Below, piece after piece: positions 9,313-17,827 of a stretch of DNA of 64,000 bases; the first letter of the stretch is position 1, and each line of letters opens with the position of its first letter. The translations under genes were made by a program, and so were the position numbers. This stretch comes from Fimbriimonas sp038207365 (GTDB lineage Bacteria > Armatimonadota > Fimbriimonadia > Fimbriimonadales > Fimbriimonadaceae). The stretch is taken from positions 62,001 through 126,000 of the forward strand of contig JBBQZV010000007.1 in assembly GCA_038207365.1 (NCBI GenBank). The letters are read 5' to 3'. Under the pieces are notes generated by a model. The model worked only from the letters and a program-made list of their open reading frames with translations. It had not been told where the DNA came from and did not search any database.

Positions 9313-9651
9313 ATGAACCCAGATCCTAACAAAGATCGAAACGATCCGATGATGCCTGAGTTTTGGCAGTTGGGAGAGGACCTGCAGGACAAAATCCGGA
9401 CTGCAGGATACGATTCACCAACGGTTGAGGGCATTGCAGTAGACGTCCACGACCTACTTCAATCGGCAGCGCGAATTGAGCAGAACCTCATCCCGGACGT
9501 TTTGGGAATTTATGACGTGAAGGACAAGGAAAAGCTGCTCGAGCACCTCAAGGAGCTCAAGTACGAATTCTCGCATGTCGGCTGGCATTGTGTAGCTGCT
9601 GCCCAGTATTTGACAGCAGCGATCCACGCGCTGGAAGACGCTGAAGCTTAG
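9313..9651 (+). CDS. Hypothetical small helical protein downstream of prfA
   Basis: This 112-residue protein is not recognised. It is acidic and mostly helical, with no signal peptide or membrane segment, and no cysteine beyond the one in WHCVAAAQYL. It starts 2 bp after prfA and is very likely translated from the same mRNA. Its stop overlaps the convergent hisI stop by 4 bp. Sequence composition resembles the neighbouring genes, which supports a real gene. The function is unknown. Confidence 0.75.
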   Translation: MNPDPNKDRNDPMMPEFWQLGEDLQDKIRTAGYDSPTVEGIAVDVHDLLQSAARIEQNLIPDVLGIYDVKDKEKLLEHLKELKYEFSHVGWHCVAAAQYLTAAIHALEDAEA

Positions 9652-10010
9652 TCTTCGAGTCTTTCAGCGTTCACGACGAGTTCGCCATCTTTGATGTCGC
9701 GAAAGAAGCAACTGCGGAAATTCTCGTGACATGCCGCGCCGACTTGCTCGATCTTAATCAAAAGGGCGTCCTGGTCGCAGTCGATACTAATGTTTTTTAC
9801 GTGCTGAAGGTGACCGCTGGTTTCGCCTTTCACCCAATACTTTTGTCTTGAGCGGCTCCAGTAGGTGCATAACTGTGTTTCGATAGTCTTTTGAAGAGAC
9901 TCTTTATTCATCCACGCCATCATCAGCACTTCGCCGTTTTGATGGTCTTGGATAATTGCGGGGATCAGACCATTTGCGTCGAATTTCAGATTGTCAAACA
10001 TGCTGGGCAT
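9648..10010 (-). CDS. hisI: Phosphoribosyl-AMP cyclohydrolase (histidine biosynthesis)
   Basis: A 120-residue stand-alone HisI, without the HisE pyrophosphohydrolase domain. It opens the adenine ring of phosphoribosyl-AMP in the third step of histidine synthesis. The conserved segments are present: GLIPAIIQDHQNGEVLMMAW, TYWSRSRQKYWVKGETSG, the metal-binding SIDCDQDALL, and GAACHENFRSCFF with its zinc-binding cysteine and histidine. The start at 10010 is supported by TAAACT exactly 6 nt upstream; the alternative ATG at 10001 lacks a signal. No other his gene is nearby, so the pathway is dispersed. The gene is divergent from the methyltransferase with 54 bp between starts. Confidence 0.96.
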   Translation of the reverse strand: MPSMFDNLKFDANGLIPAIIQDHQNGEVLMMAWMNKESLQKTIETQLCTYWSRSRQKYWVKGETSGHLQHVKNISIDCDQDALLIKIEQVGAACHENFRSCFFRDIKDGELVVNAERLED

Positions 10011-10016
10011 GGGCCG

Positions 10017-10022
10017 AGTTTA
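10017..10022 (-). promoter_or_regulatory. Candidate -10 element of hisI
   Basis: On the minus strand TAAACT, then 6 nt, then the ATG at 10010. No Shine-Dalgarno site is present; a leaderless start is likely. Confidence 0.45.
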
Positions 10023-10051
10023 CCGGTCGAGTAACTCCAAACTCAGACGGG

Positions 10052-10057
10052 TAATCT
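10052..10057 (+). promoter_or_regulatory. Candidate -10 element of the methyltransferase gene
   Basis: TAATCT lies 7 nt before the ATG at 10065. Together with the hisI element it makes a back-to-back divergent promoter in only 54 bp. Confidence 0.4.
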
Positions 10058-10064
10058 CCGCCCC

Positions 10065-10841
10065 ATGTCCGATCTACCGATTCACGTCCAAAAGAACCGC
10101 CAAATGTGGTCCAATTATGCGGACCAATGGGTTGATGCCGGGCGACGGGCATGGGAAAGTCCCGAAATAACCTGGGGAGTCTGGGGTGTTCCCGAGAGCG
10201 AAATAAAAGCTCTTGGACCAACGGAACACCTTCGCGGGAAGGATGCCATCGAGCTAGGGTGTGGAACGGGTTATGTTTCGTCTTGGCTCCACCGATTAGG
10301 TATGAGACCGGTGGGAATCGATATCACTCCCAACCAGCTTGCCTCGGCTCGAGCCTTCCAAGCCGAGTTTGGCATCGAGTTTCCACTCATTGAAGGAAGT
10401 GCAGAAGCCGTCCCTTTGCCTGATGCAAGCTTCGATCTTGCCATAAGTGAATATGGTGCCAGCATCTGGTGCGATCCCTATGCTTGGATTCCCGAGGCTG
10501 CACGTTTGCTTAGACCAGGTGGAACGCTAGTTTTCTTAAGGAACAGCACCCTTTCGATCCTGACTTGCCCAAATGTCGGTGCTTCTTCCGAGTTACTGGT
10601 GAGAGATTACTTCGACCTAAACCGCCTCGAATTCGATGAGCAATCCGTTGAATTCCATTTGCCAACAGGTCCGATGATTCGTCTGCTCCGCCAGTGTGGA
10701 TTCGAAGTCGAGGATCTCATTGACATCAGGCCCCCGTCGGATGCAGTTGAGAACCGCTTCGACTACATCACCCTTGAGTGGTCCAAGCGATGGCCGGCTG
10801 AAGAAATCTGGCGCGCCCGAAAAATCGACTCTCGTAAGTAA
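10065..10841 (+). CDS. Class I SAM-dependent methyltransferase
   Basis: A 258-residue methyltransferase with a standard Rossmann fold. The SAM-binding motif I is AIELGCGTGYVSSWL near residue 68. The acidic ribose contact is VGIDITPNQL, motif II is FDLAISEYGA and motif III is LRPGGTLVFL. The N-terminus (NRQMWSNYADQWVDAGRRAW) matches the UbiE/type-11 pattern. The substrate is not evident. The TAATCT hexamer 7 nt upstream supports the ATG at 10065. The convergent lectin lipoprotein gene is separated by a strong inverted repeat. Confidence 0.9.
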   Translation: MSDLPIHVQKNRQMWSNYADQWVDAGRRAWESPEITWGVWGVPESEIKALGPTEHLRGKDAIELGCGTGYVSSWLHRLGMRPVGIDITPNQLASARAFQAEFGIEFPLIEGSAEAVPLPDASFDLAISEYGASIWCDPYAWIPEAARLLRPGGTLVFLRNSTLSILTCPNVGASSELLVRDYFDLNRLEFDEQSVEFHLPTGPMIRLLRQCGFEVEDLIDIRPPSDAVENRFDYITLEWSKRWPAEEIWRARKIDSRK

Positions 10842-10875
10842 TTTCATAAGTGTGATACGGTGCTAATCATTGGTC

Positions 10876-10931
10876 TAAAAGTGCCCCCGGGAATCCTGGA
10901 TCACTCAGGATCTGAATTCGATCGGGGGCAA
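10876..10931. terminator. Bidirectional stem-loop terminator between convergent genes
   Basis: An outer stem of 8 bp (TGCCCCCG at 10882-10889 with CGGGGGCA at 10923-10930) encloses a second stem (ATCCTG at 10893 with CAGGAT at 10906). On the minus strand it is followed by CTTTT, so it best terminates the lectin lipoprotein operon. It also lies after the methyltransferase stop. Confidence 0.6.
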
Positions 10932-10945
10932 AACGTTGGACGAAG

Positions 10946-12289
10946 TTAGTGACTTTGGAACTCAAAACTTAGAACATCAGCGTTTTGATACGAAGACCCC
11001 GTGCCTGCAGTAAATCCAACCCAAGCTTTACCGTTGGCTAAGGGCAGGATGTTTGAGAGCACCACGTTCAAGTCCAAAACTGGTTTGGAAGCATCGTCGA
11101 TAAACACTTTCAGGTGCCCAACCGTATACGATAGGGTTACGTTATGAACTTTCCCGTCCTGTAAATCAGGAATGTCCGAAGTACGACCTATTGAAAGTGC
11201 TTCATCTCCGCTGTTCTGGCCAGCTCCATTTGTGTGAACCGATATGTGGTTTTTATCCGGATCGCCGTAGTCATCATTCTCGTAAGTATCAAATTCGACA
11301 GCCAACGAATCGCTGATACCGCCATACCCAATTTCCTGAGCTGAACCCCCTAATGCATTGGCGCTTTCACCTTGGATGACAAAAGCAAGGCCATCTGCTC
11401 CTGGCGTAGCACCACCTCCACCTGGATTAGTTATTTGGAAAGCAAACGATGCGTCAAAGCCGTTGTAGACATCGAGGCTTGTGGGTGACCAAGCTGCCCC
11501 TGCCGAAAAAGTTGAAGTGTCGACAAGTCTTAGCTTGTGCCCAAGTAAAGCCGAAGAACCAACGCAGTTCATACCCTCCAAATTGACTGATGTAACGTAC
11601 AGAGTTAGAGGGATTGAACTTACAGGTACCTGTCCCAGGGAGCCTTCTACCTCTGTAAAAGTGGCCTTGATGGTGACAGAGCCCGTCTTAAGCGCATGTA
11701 CAGTTGGCGTAATGCCTGACGCATCAATCGAGAGGACCGACGCATCACTTGTCGTCCACTGGACTGTGCTACTAGCGACCAAAATGGTATTCCCACTCGC
11801 GTCTTGAGGAGTTGCAGTCAACTGCGCATTGGTCCCGGGTATCAGACTTGGAGGAGATGACGGGGTGACAATTACCTTGGCAACTGTTGAACCCATTGTA
11901 AGGCTCGCCTGTGATGTTCCGCCAGACATAACGTCTACTGAAGTCGTCCCATAGGCTTGGGCTTGACCTGAACCATCTGCGGTCGGAAATGCTTCGGCGA
12001 TAATCTTGATTGTCGTAGCGGGAAGCTGATCAAAAGAAGCAGTAGCCGAAGTTTGCCCATTGGTTGGCCGTGGAATGGTTACGGATTGAAGCTTTGCATC
12101 ATTTGCGTTTGCAGTTACGACGATGCTGTTCGCGGATATTGGAATGATCCTGCTGTTAGAGGGCCATGTAAAGGTAATTTTTATCTTTCCAGACTGTGAG
12201 CCGGTGTTGCGTAATCCAGCGTTTGAGCCGCCGCAGCCAGTGCAGAGAACGGCAATGCCACATGTTAAGAGGAACAAGATATTCTTCAA
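10946..12289 (-). CDS. Lipoprotein with Ig-like (BIG_2-type) and L-type lectin domains
   Basis: I place the start at a TTG (12289) that overlaps the stop of the upstream gene (TTGA), giving 447 residues. The N-terminus KNILFLLTCGIAVLCTGC is a lipoprotein signal with the lipid-modified Cys in TGC. Residues about 135-235 (VIVTPSSPPSLIPGTNAQLT and later TSDASVLSIDASG) look like a BIG_2-type Ig-like repeat. Residues about 240-445 form a legume/L-type lectin domain: FQITNPGGGGATPGADGLAF, SLAVEFDTYENDD, HISVHTNG and AWVGFTAGTGSS are the recognisable sugar- and metal-binding strands. The protein is probably surface-anchored and binds glycans. It is co-translated with the lipoprotein upstream and ends at a strong terminator. 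Confidence 0.8.
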   Translation of the reverse strand: MKNILFLLTCGIAVLCTGCGGSNAGLRNTGSQSGKIKITFTWPSNSRIIPISANSIVVTANANDAKLQSVTIPRPTNGQTSATASFDQLPATTIKIIAEAFPTADGSGQAQAYGTTSVDVMSGGTSQASLTMGSTVAKVIVTPSSPPSLIPGTNAQLTATPQDASGNTILVASSTVQWTTSDASVLSIDASGITPTVHALKTGSVTIKATFTEVEGSLGQVPVSSIPLTLYVTSVNLEGMNCVGSSALLGHKLRLVDTSTFSAGAAWSPTSLDVYNGFDASFAFQITNPGGGGATPGADGLAFVIQGESANALGGSAQEIGYGGISDSLAVEFDTYENDDYGDPDKNHISVHTNGAGQNSGDEALSIGRTSDIPDLQDGKVHNVTLSYTVGHLKVFIDDASKPVLDLNVVLSNILPLANGKAWVGFTAGTGSSYQNADVLSFEFQSH

Positions 12290-13503
12290 TTGATCCCCAC
12301 CCCTACCCCACCGTCGAAATCGACATGCCAAGTTCCTAGGGGTAAAGAAAGGTCTACCAGGTTCGGGAGGCTGAAATTGACCAAATCGCGTCCAAAGACC
12401 TCGACCTTCAGTCCACCTCCTGCATCAAACCCGCCATCAAGTTCGAGGTCCAACCCAGGCTTTGTTGTTCGGCTCGTTGCCGTGACGTTTAAGACGGGGC
12501 CGTCAACACTTACATAAGGTCCAACCACGTCTTCGATGAGAAGGCTCCCTTCAAAGCGGAGTCCAGCTTTAAGTGACGCAGTCGCTACTAAATTGGGTTT
12601 CCATGGATCGACTGATACGTGAGCATCATGGATCGGGGAGGGCCAAGTGCCCTTTTGATAGTCAAAACCTGTCTGAACTTTAAAGTTCAGGTTGGGTGAC
12701 TCCATCCCTCCCGTCACTTGTCCACTCAGTGTGACGTAGACGTCACCGGCAAGAGACACCCCTATCGGGCCACCAACGGGAATAGGAACACTCTCCAAAT
12801 GGAATAGTTTAAACTTACCAAGGTCTTTACTGATAGTTCCAACAACTGAAACTTGAACTGTCCCTTTGATCGAAGGAGCAAACTTGAGGTGATTTAACCC
12901 GCTGAAAATGCTGTAGTCCCACTCGAAACCTGCATCAAGAGTCATGTCTACTTCCATTGAAACTTGAACTCCAGCGCCATTGTCCGGAGTCTTGTTGTGG
13001 ACGCTGACATGTATGGGCACCGCAATAGTTCGGCCCAACGAATCTTTAATTGGAGCTCCACCAGGAGTTATTCGGACGGTAGAGTCGTTTGGGACCAGCT
13101 TAATAAATGAGGTGTAGTCAAGTGGAGCTTTCGTTTTCAGAGTCGTAGACTGGAACACGTCGGTGAGATCGGCGGCCGCACAAGTGACAATGACTGATCC
13201 TGCCGTTCGAGATGTTGAAACAACCTTTCTGAGTACGCCTTGCCCATCCCCGCCTACTACAATTTGCCCAGGGGTAAGTGCTGGAACAGGTCCGGTCAAC
13301 GTAAACGATGTGTCGGTTAGGTTTGTGACCCTAACCGAGCCGTCTGTAGGTAGTGCTTGAACATTGGTGTTCAGTAAAGTAGGCGTTTCAGGAGTAGCGG
13401 AGCTGGTGCTCCCTCCTCCTCCTCCACACCCGGTAATTAGAAATAGTAGAACTGGAACGGCAAACCATGCTTGCTTTCCAATTTGCGAAGTTCGAAGAGA
13501 CAT
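12286..13503 (-). CDS. Lipoprotein of unknown function, beta-rich, co-translated with lectin lipoprotein
   Basis: From the ATG at 13503 (GGGGGAA lies just upstream) the product is 405 residues. It begins with a lipoprotein signal ending in LLFLITGCGGGGGS, where ITGC is a good lipobox. The rest is rich in Val, Thr, Gly and Asp with alternating hydrophobic residues, suggesting stacked beta-sandwich domains; no known domain is recognised. It ends DFDGGVGVGIN with the stop overlapping the TTG start of the lectin lipoprotein, so the two are translationally coupled and may form one surface complex. The longer frame to 13620 is rejected because the signal peptide would be internal. Confidence 0.7.
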   Translation of the reverse strand: MSLRTSQIGKQAWFAVPVLLFLITGCGGGGGSTSSATPETPTLLNTNVQALPTDGSVRVTNLTDTSFTLTGPVPALTPGQIVVGGDGQGVLRKVVSTSRTAGSVIVTCAAADLTDVFQSTTLKTKAPLDYTSFIKLVPNDSTVRITPGGAPIKDSLGRTIAVPIHVSVHNKTPDNGAGVQVSMEVDMTLDAGFEWDYSIFSGLNHLKFAPSIKGTVQVSVVGTISKDLGKFKLFHLESVPIPVGGPIGVSLAGDVYVTLSGQVTGGMESPNLNFKVQTGFDYQKGTWPSPIHDAHVSVDPWKPNLVATASLKAGLRFEGSLLIEDVVGPYVSVDGPVLNVTATSRTTKPGLDLELDGGFDAGGGLKVEVFGRDLVNFSLPNLVDLSLPLGTWHVDFDGGVGVGIN

Positions 13504-14122
13504 CTGTTCCCCCAATTCCGTTGAACTCCTGTTCGATTCTCTAGGCCGGCTCGCGTGCCTGCAGGAATTGCCTTGGAAATCGATATCCCCGACAGGGTTC
13601 CGAGAGAAGGAACGGGACAAACAAGCGGAGTGACCCGATTGACACGAAGCAATTCTAGGTTGTTTTCACAGACGCACGGCTTAATCAACAAAACTGTTTA
13701 TCGCAATCAATTAACGTCACGACTTAGGCGAAAGCGTTTGCCACTACTACGTTTCGGGGTCCTCTTCGAGTGGTACCTTCATTGATGCTGCGATGAAAGA
13801 TGTGATTGCACCTCATCAATTCGCGCTTCGGGCCATTAAGGAATGGCACTTGTTTGGGAAGGAATTAGCTTAGCTTGAATGGAGATTCGAAAAGTCAGGC
13901 AAGTGGCGACTGATCGAGAAGCTCACCTACCAGGGAAAAACAGTATGTACTGTCCTGTGGCCATCCTAAGTTCGTAAGCATTAACTAGGTGACTCTAGCG
14001 CAAAATTCTGGATTCGGTTCTTGTGATCACTGGAAGCATGAAAGGCTTCCGAGGCTATTGTTTTAGCGAACCTGGACTGCTTGCTGATGAGCTTGCCCAG
14101 GTTCGGTCGTGAGCGACTTGAA
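13504..14122. other. Intergenic stretch with a possible decayed coding fragment
   Basis: No intact gene is seen in these 619 bases. On the plus strand, the frame through 13781 reads IDAAMKDVIAPHQFALRAIK, then EWHLFGKELA, an in-frame TAG at 13871, then LEWRFEKSGKWRLIEKLTYQ and GKTVCTVLWPS to a TAA at 13967. This looks protein-like on both sides of the TAG, so it could be a broken small gene, but I do not recognise a family. The remainder holds the upstream region of the lipoprotein operon. Confidence 0.25.
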
Positions 14123-14821
14123 CTACCGCTTTGCTTTCATCGGAACGATCCAGATGTTTCGGTATCGAACTTGCGCACCGTGGTTTTGAAGCATGATAGG
14201 GCCAGTAGCAGGCTGATCGCCTGCCATGCCGCTTGCCGTTGAGGAGACCTTGATCTCTACATTGTCATGAATCTTGATACCATTGTGAAGGACGGTAATT
14301 CGAGGGAATTCGGTGAGTTTGCCGGCAGCATCAAAGCGTGGAGCTCGGAAGGTAATGTCGTATGAGTTCCAGTTTTCAGGAGGCAGGATGGCATTCTTGT
14401 CTGGATCTTTTTGACTGTAAATCGATCCACAGCCACCCGCCTTGTATGTTGGGTTGTTGTAGCTGTCCAGCACCTGGATTTCGTACCGACCATGTTGGTA
14501 GACGCCGCTGTTTGCCTTTCCTTGCCCTGTAGCCGTTGCCATTAAAGGGAGCCAAAACTCGACGTGAAGCTTGTAGTCGCCGAATTCCTGCTTGGTGACC
14601 AGGTCAGTTACACCTGGCTTCACAATCAAACAACCATCGGTAATGTCCCATTTGCACGGCTCGTTAGAGTCGCGATGGTGCCAAGCCGAAGCATCCTTCC
14701 CGTCGAAGAGTACAACCGCACCACGAGGAGGCTTTGCACCAAGATTTGGCTTTTGGATCGCCAAGCCAAAAGCGGGGACGCATGCCAAAACCGCTAGGGT
14801 AACCAAGGACCGAGTGTTCAT
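14123..14821 (-). CDS. Secreted DUF1080 / 3-keto-disaccharide hydrolase-like protein
   Basis: A 232-residue protein with a signal peptide (SLVTLAVLACVPAFGLA) and a single DUF1080 domain, a concanavalin-like beta-jelly roll now assigned to 3-keto-glucoside/disaccharide hydrolysis in several bacteria. Hallmarks are GAVVLFDGKDASAWHHRD near residue 35, WDITDGCLIVKPG, NSGVYQHGRYEIQVLDSYNN in the centre, and the terminal GPIMLQNHGAQVRYRNIWI. It is monocistronic. TAGAAT lies 6 nt before the ATG, suggesting leaderless transcription. It may act with the Gfo/Idh/MocA oxidoreductase at 38 kb in the 3-keto-sugar route, but that link is only inferred from family knowledge. Confidence 0.9.
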   Translation of the reverse strand: MNTRSLVTLAVLACVPAFGLAIQKPNLGAKPPRGAVVLFDGKDASAWHHRDSNEPCKWDITDGCLIVKPGVTDLVTKQEFGDYKLHVEFWLPLMATATGQGKANSGVYQHGRYEIQVLDSYNNPTYKAGGCGSIYSQKDPDKNAILPPENWNSYDITFRAPRFDAAGKLTEFPRITVLHNGIKIHDNVEIKVSSTASGMAGDQPATGPIMLQNHGAQVRYRNIWIVPMKAKR

Positions 14822-14827
14822 TCCGCA

Positions 14828-14833
14828 ATTCTA
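14828..14833 (-). promoter_or_regulatory. Candidate -10 element of the DUF1080 gene
   Basis: On the minus strand TAGAAT, 6 nt, then the ATG at 14821. No Shine-Dalgarno site is present. Confidence 0.45.
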
Positions 14834-15392
14834 CCGAGGTTGACGGTGTCCTAAAGCGCCTTTGGTTGGCGAGCTGAAATCTCTGGAACTCAACAGTCGA
14901 TCCTGCTCCATTGGGATACGTGTTCGTCTTCGAAATGCTCTATGACTCGACATGCGATTTGATGCGGGTCTCAGTTGGAAATGAGGGGATAACTGCACTG
15001 CATCTTGGAGCATTTACTCCTGGTTGCCACTAAGGCTTTGGATGTGACGATTCGGGAGAATAGCACACATATTTATTGGATTTTGGGACTGACTGAGAAC
15101 CAGCAAACCTAGGAATTGCCAGAATCGATTCCGTGCAACAGGTCTCATGGAAAAGGGGCTCGTCGGTGACCTTAACGAGAGTCTGATTCGAATTACTTAG
15201 AAAAGCTATAGTTAAAAACGGTTATTGCCGTATTAATCAATACAGTTAAGTTATGAAGTGCAAGCTGAATATATTGCAATCCGATAATTTGTAGTCCATA
15301 CATACTTAGTAATAACATTGGCCTTCAGAGGAAGTTAACTTGTAGCGGTTTAGGTTCGCTTTATTTGCATGAATTTAGGACTATTTCCGTCA
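14834..15392. other. Intergenic stretch, AT-rich toward its right end
   Basis: About 560 bases with no supportable gene on either strand. Composition becomes AT-rich from about 15190 on, consistent with the upstream region of the exported protein gene at 15406. No clear repeat or RNA structure is seen. Confidence 0.5.
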
Positions 15393-15398
15393 TATAAT
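15393..15398 (+). promoter_or_regulatory. Consensus -10 (TATAAT) of the exported protein gene
   Basis: A perfect TATAAT ends 7 nt before the ATG at 15406. Its last bases overlap an upstream in-frame ATG at 15397, which would not be transcribed if transcription starts at about 15405. This favours 15406 as a leaderless start. Confidence 0.5.
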
Positions 15399-15405
15399 GG
15401 CATCG

Positions 15406-16818
15406 ATGAAGACCTTTGCAGCAATCGCAGTTTTTCTGTTTTTACTGGTCGGGCAGGCTCATGCCCAATTCTCGCTTATTTCGGGTTATCCCCAAGGAGG
15501 GACCATCACTTTTGGATATGGTGGATTTTCTACTTCAGGAAGTACTCGAAGTTCAAGTTGCGGCGGAGTACCTTCGGGATGCGATGGCCCGATTAACTAT
15601 TCTTGGATTTGGAACTACAACAATCCAAACATGCCTCAATACGTCATTCTAACGGTGACTTCCTCCGCTTCTTGGAGCGGAAACGGTGGTACTGCCAACG
15701 ACGGCCAGAGTGACCAAGAACACGACGGCGGTCCTCCTCCTCCAGCACCTCCAACAGTAGGTAGTGCGAGCGGTACACATTACTATTTGAAGCCAGTCCC
15801 ACTGAACGGGGTTGTCGACTACACCATTAACCCATCGGCTTTTTGTGGCAGTGGAGGGTGTGGAGTTTCTGTTACCGCAAGTATCACTCCTTTAGTGATC
15901 AACCTCGGCGGTATTACGAATTTCAGCAATGCTCAAAACATACTCGTCGGCCAAACATGCTCGGGTTCGGTGTCCGGAATCCCAAGTTCTGCCACGACGA
16001 GCGGATGGTCGTGGGGCGTTCCAGGAAACTATTTCAAGAGTTGGAGCGGAAGTCTGACCGCATCTACTCTCAATACAACTGTGCCCCTCAACATCCAGTA
16101 CCCCAGTTGGACCTGGAAGTCCTGCGGAGGCGTGGATGATGGTCCCCACGCAGCTACGGTGACTGTGTCGTTCAGCATTTCCATCGCCGGTCAGTCCCTT
16201 GGTAGTGCCTCGCTGTTTACTAATCTCAACGTTTGGCGTCCGTATCAATCAATCGCCGGCCACTTCACGGGTCCTAGCGGCTATGGAGCTTATCCATACG
16301 AAGTCCATGGCACAGCATTGATTACTGGCACGCTGGGTACGCCTGGACCCTTTGTAAATGGTAGTGGATCGGGTCTTGGAGCATTTTGCCAACTGGTGAA
16401 GTTGGACAATTCGTTGGCTGATCACGGTTACACGTTCTGGCATGACACGACTAACGGATACGTATTGGATATACGAGACACAGATATTAGTTGGCCCTAT
16501 TCGACACCGTGGTCAACTCCGATTGATATCAATGGGCACGGTGCATCAGGAGTTCTGTCTGACGAACCGGGACTCGATTCATTCTCGATTAGTCCATTTG
16601 ATGCCACGTATTACTCTCTCAACTATCAGTTCCATTCGTATTTGATGTATCAGCCACCTAGCGGTCAGTGGGTTCCTAGTGCCATTGATAACTGGAAGTT
16701 CGTTTCATCGAAGAGTTCACCGTTCACGGGAACACCTCCTGGAACTTGTGTCGAAACCTCGTCTTACCTTACGGATACGTTCCCTTCTTGGACTGGAAAC
16801 CACGTGTCGAGCAATTGA
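15406..16818 (+). CDS. Exported hypothetical protein, Gly/Ser/Thr-rich with several Cys pairs
   Basis: The 470-residue product begins KTFAAIAVFLFLLVGQAHAQ, a clear signal peptide cleaved after AHA. The mature part is rich in Ser, Gly, Thr, Tyr and Trp, with paired cysteines (SSSCGGVPSGCDG, AFCGSGGCGVS, SCGGVDDG) that probably form disulfides. A low-complexity segment (DGGPPPPAPPTVG) lies near residue 118. I do not recognise a family. A perfect TATAAT 7 nt upstream suggests strong leaderless expression, and the next gene starts 13 bp after the stop, so the two form an operon. It may be a cell-surface or matrix protein; this is inference. Confidence 0.7.
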   Translation: MKTFAAIAVFLFLLVGQAHAQFSLISGYPQGGTITFGYGGFSTSGSTRSSSCGGVPSGCDGPINYSWIWNYNNPNMPQYVILTVTSSASWSGNGGTANDGQSDQEHDGGPPPPAPPTVGSASGTHYYLKPVPLNGVVDYTINPSAFCGSGGCGVSVTASITPLVINLGGITNFSNAQNILVGQTCSGSVSGIPSSATTSGWSWGVPGNYFKSWSGSLTASTLNTTVPLNIQYPSWTWKSCGGVDDGPHAATVTVSFSISIAGQSLGSASLFTNLNVWRPYQSIAGHFTGPSGYGAYPYEVHGTALITGTLGTPGPFVNGSGSGLGAFCQLVKLDNSLADHGYTFWHDTTNGYVLDIRDTDISWPYSTPWSTPIDINGHGASGVLSDEPGLDSFSISPFDATYYSLNYQFHSYLMYQPPSGQWVPSAIDNWKFVSSKSSPFTGTPPGTCVETSSYLTDTFPSWTGNHVSSN

Positions 16819-16831
16819 AATGGAGAAGAAC

Positions 16832-17629
16832 ATGTCCATCAAATCAATAATCTATGCCAGCGTTGGAACGGTCGTCATAGCAGTTGGGGCAGCAGCAATC
16901 GTCTTCCCCCTTCTGCCTCATCCTGGCATTGAGTCAGGCAAGCCACCTCTGGCCATAAGAGCTTCGCAGCAAGCAGTCATAGAGGCAAGGAAGAAGACAT
17001 TTATCGTGCCAATTTACGATGCCATTCGGAAGGATAATCTGGCAGCGGTTCAATCCATTTGGAAGTCATTCATGGCTTCTTCTGCGTTTGAAGAAGACCC
17101 AATGCTTCGCCTTGAGATGGCTCGATACCTTGAAAAGAAGGGTGTTACACGTGAGGCTCACGATCATCTCGATAAGATCCTCAATCCACCGCCTGGTTAT
17201 TCAAGCACACTGCAGCACAGCGGCGAGGTGATGTCTTTATGGCTAAAGACGGCAGGTGGAGAATCAAAGGCAAAGTTGAATCAAGTTCAAATGTCATGGA
17301 ATCAGGCTGCCATGCCGATGGCACATTCAGATTCGGGCTCGGGTGACCCTACGGGCGTCGCCAAAGTGGAATACATGGCTGCGCAAGAACTTGAGGCACA
17401 GACAAAACCAAAGGATGCACTTGCTCATTACGAGCGTGCAGTCCAACTTCAACCGGGCTCCTCATTTCTCTGGAGTGCATTGGGACAGGCGCGAACAAGA
17501 GACGGCAATTTCGCTGGAGCTAAAGACGCGATGGCACATGCCTACTGGACGGCGCCATCCGAAGAGCGAGCGAAGATCAAGCTGTTTAACCGCTTGTCCG
17601 ACGCTGACTTGAACCGTTCAAAGCCCTGA
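16832..17629 (+). CDS. Membrane-anchored TPR protein
   Basis: From the ATG at 16832, which has GGAG 6 nt upstream, the product is 265 residues. One N-terminal membrane segment (IIYASVGTVVIAVGAAAIVF) anchors a soluble domain outside the cytoplasm. Residues about 185-250 contain tetratricopeptide-like repeats (PKDALAHYERAVQLQPGSSF, LWSALGQARTRDGNFAGAKD). The Shine-Dalgarno site lies just after the stop of the exported protein gene, so the two genes are co-expressed and may act together, with the TPR part binding a partner protein. A strong terminator follows. An upstream ATG at 16820 is also possible. Confidence 0.75.
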   Translation: MSIKSIIYASVGTVVIAVGAAAIVFPLLPHPGIESGKPPLAIRASQQAVIEARKKTFIVPIYDAIRKDNLAAVQSIWKSFMASSAFEEDPMLRLEMARYLEKKGVTREAHDHLDKILNPPPGYSSTLQHSGEVMSLWLKTAGGESKAKLNQVQMSWNQAAMPMAHSDSGSGDPTGVAKVEYMAAQELEAQTKPKDALAHYERAVQLQPGSSFLWSALGQARTRDGNFAGAKDAMAHAYWTAPSEERAKIKLFNRLSDADLNRSKP

Positions 17630-17637
17630 ACATCCGT

Positions 17638-17684
17638 CTTCTGGCGGTCAATCATGTGTTGACCGCCAGAAGTACTTTTCTTCT
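17638..17684 (+). terminator. Rho-independent terminator after the TPR gene
   Basis: A perfect 14-bp stem (arms 17638-17651 and 17659-17672) with a 7-nt loop, followed by TACTTTTCTTCTC. It closes the exported-protein/TPR operon. Confidence 0.85.
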
Positions 17685-17785
17685 CTCAGGAAGGCACTTG
17701 GGTATTTGGTAGAGATACTAGGCGCACGTTGTGGGTGTATGGACACTCTACTGTTAACCGCAAAACTGTCCACTATTTTTAAGTC

Positions 17786-17821
17786 TTGTCTACTAGTTTG
17801 TCTACAAAAACATGATAGGAT
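17786..17821 (+). promoter_or_regulatory. Promoter with direct repeats (candidate operator) before the 17828 gene
   Basis: TTGTCTAC occurs twice, 12 nt apart, at 17786 and 17798. The second copy is part of a palindrome TTTGT-CT-ACAAA. A related TGTCCAC lies at 17768. TAGGAT at 17816-17821 sits 6 nt before the ATG. The repeats cover the -35 position, so a repressor binding them could block transcription. The regulator is unknown. Confidence 0.4.
17816..17821 (+). promoter_or_regulatory. Candidate -10 element of the 17828 gene
   Basis: TAGGAT lies exactly 6 nt before the ATG at 17828, within the repeat-bearing promoter described separately. Confidence 0.45.
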
Positions 17822-17827
17822 GTTTAC

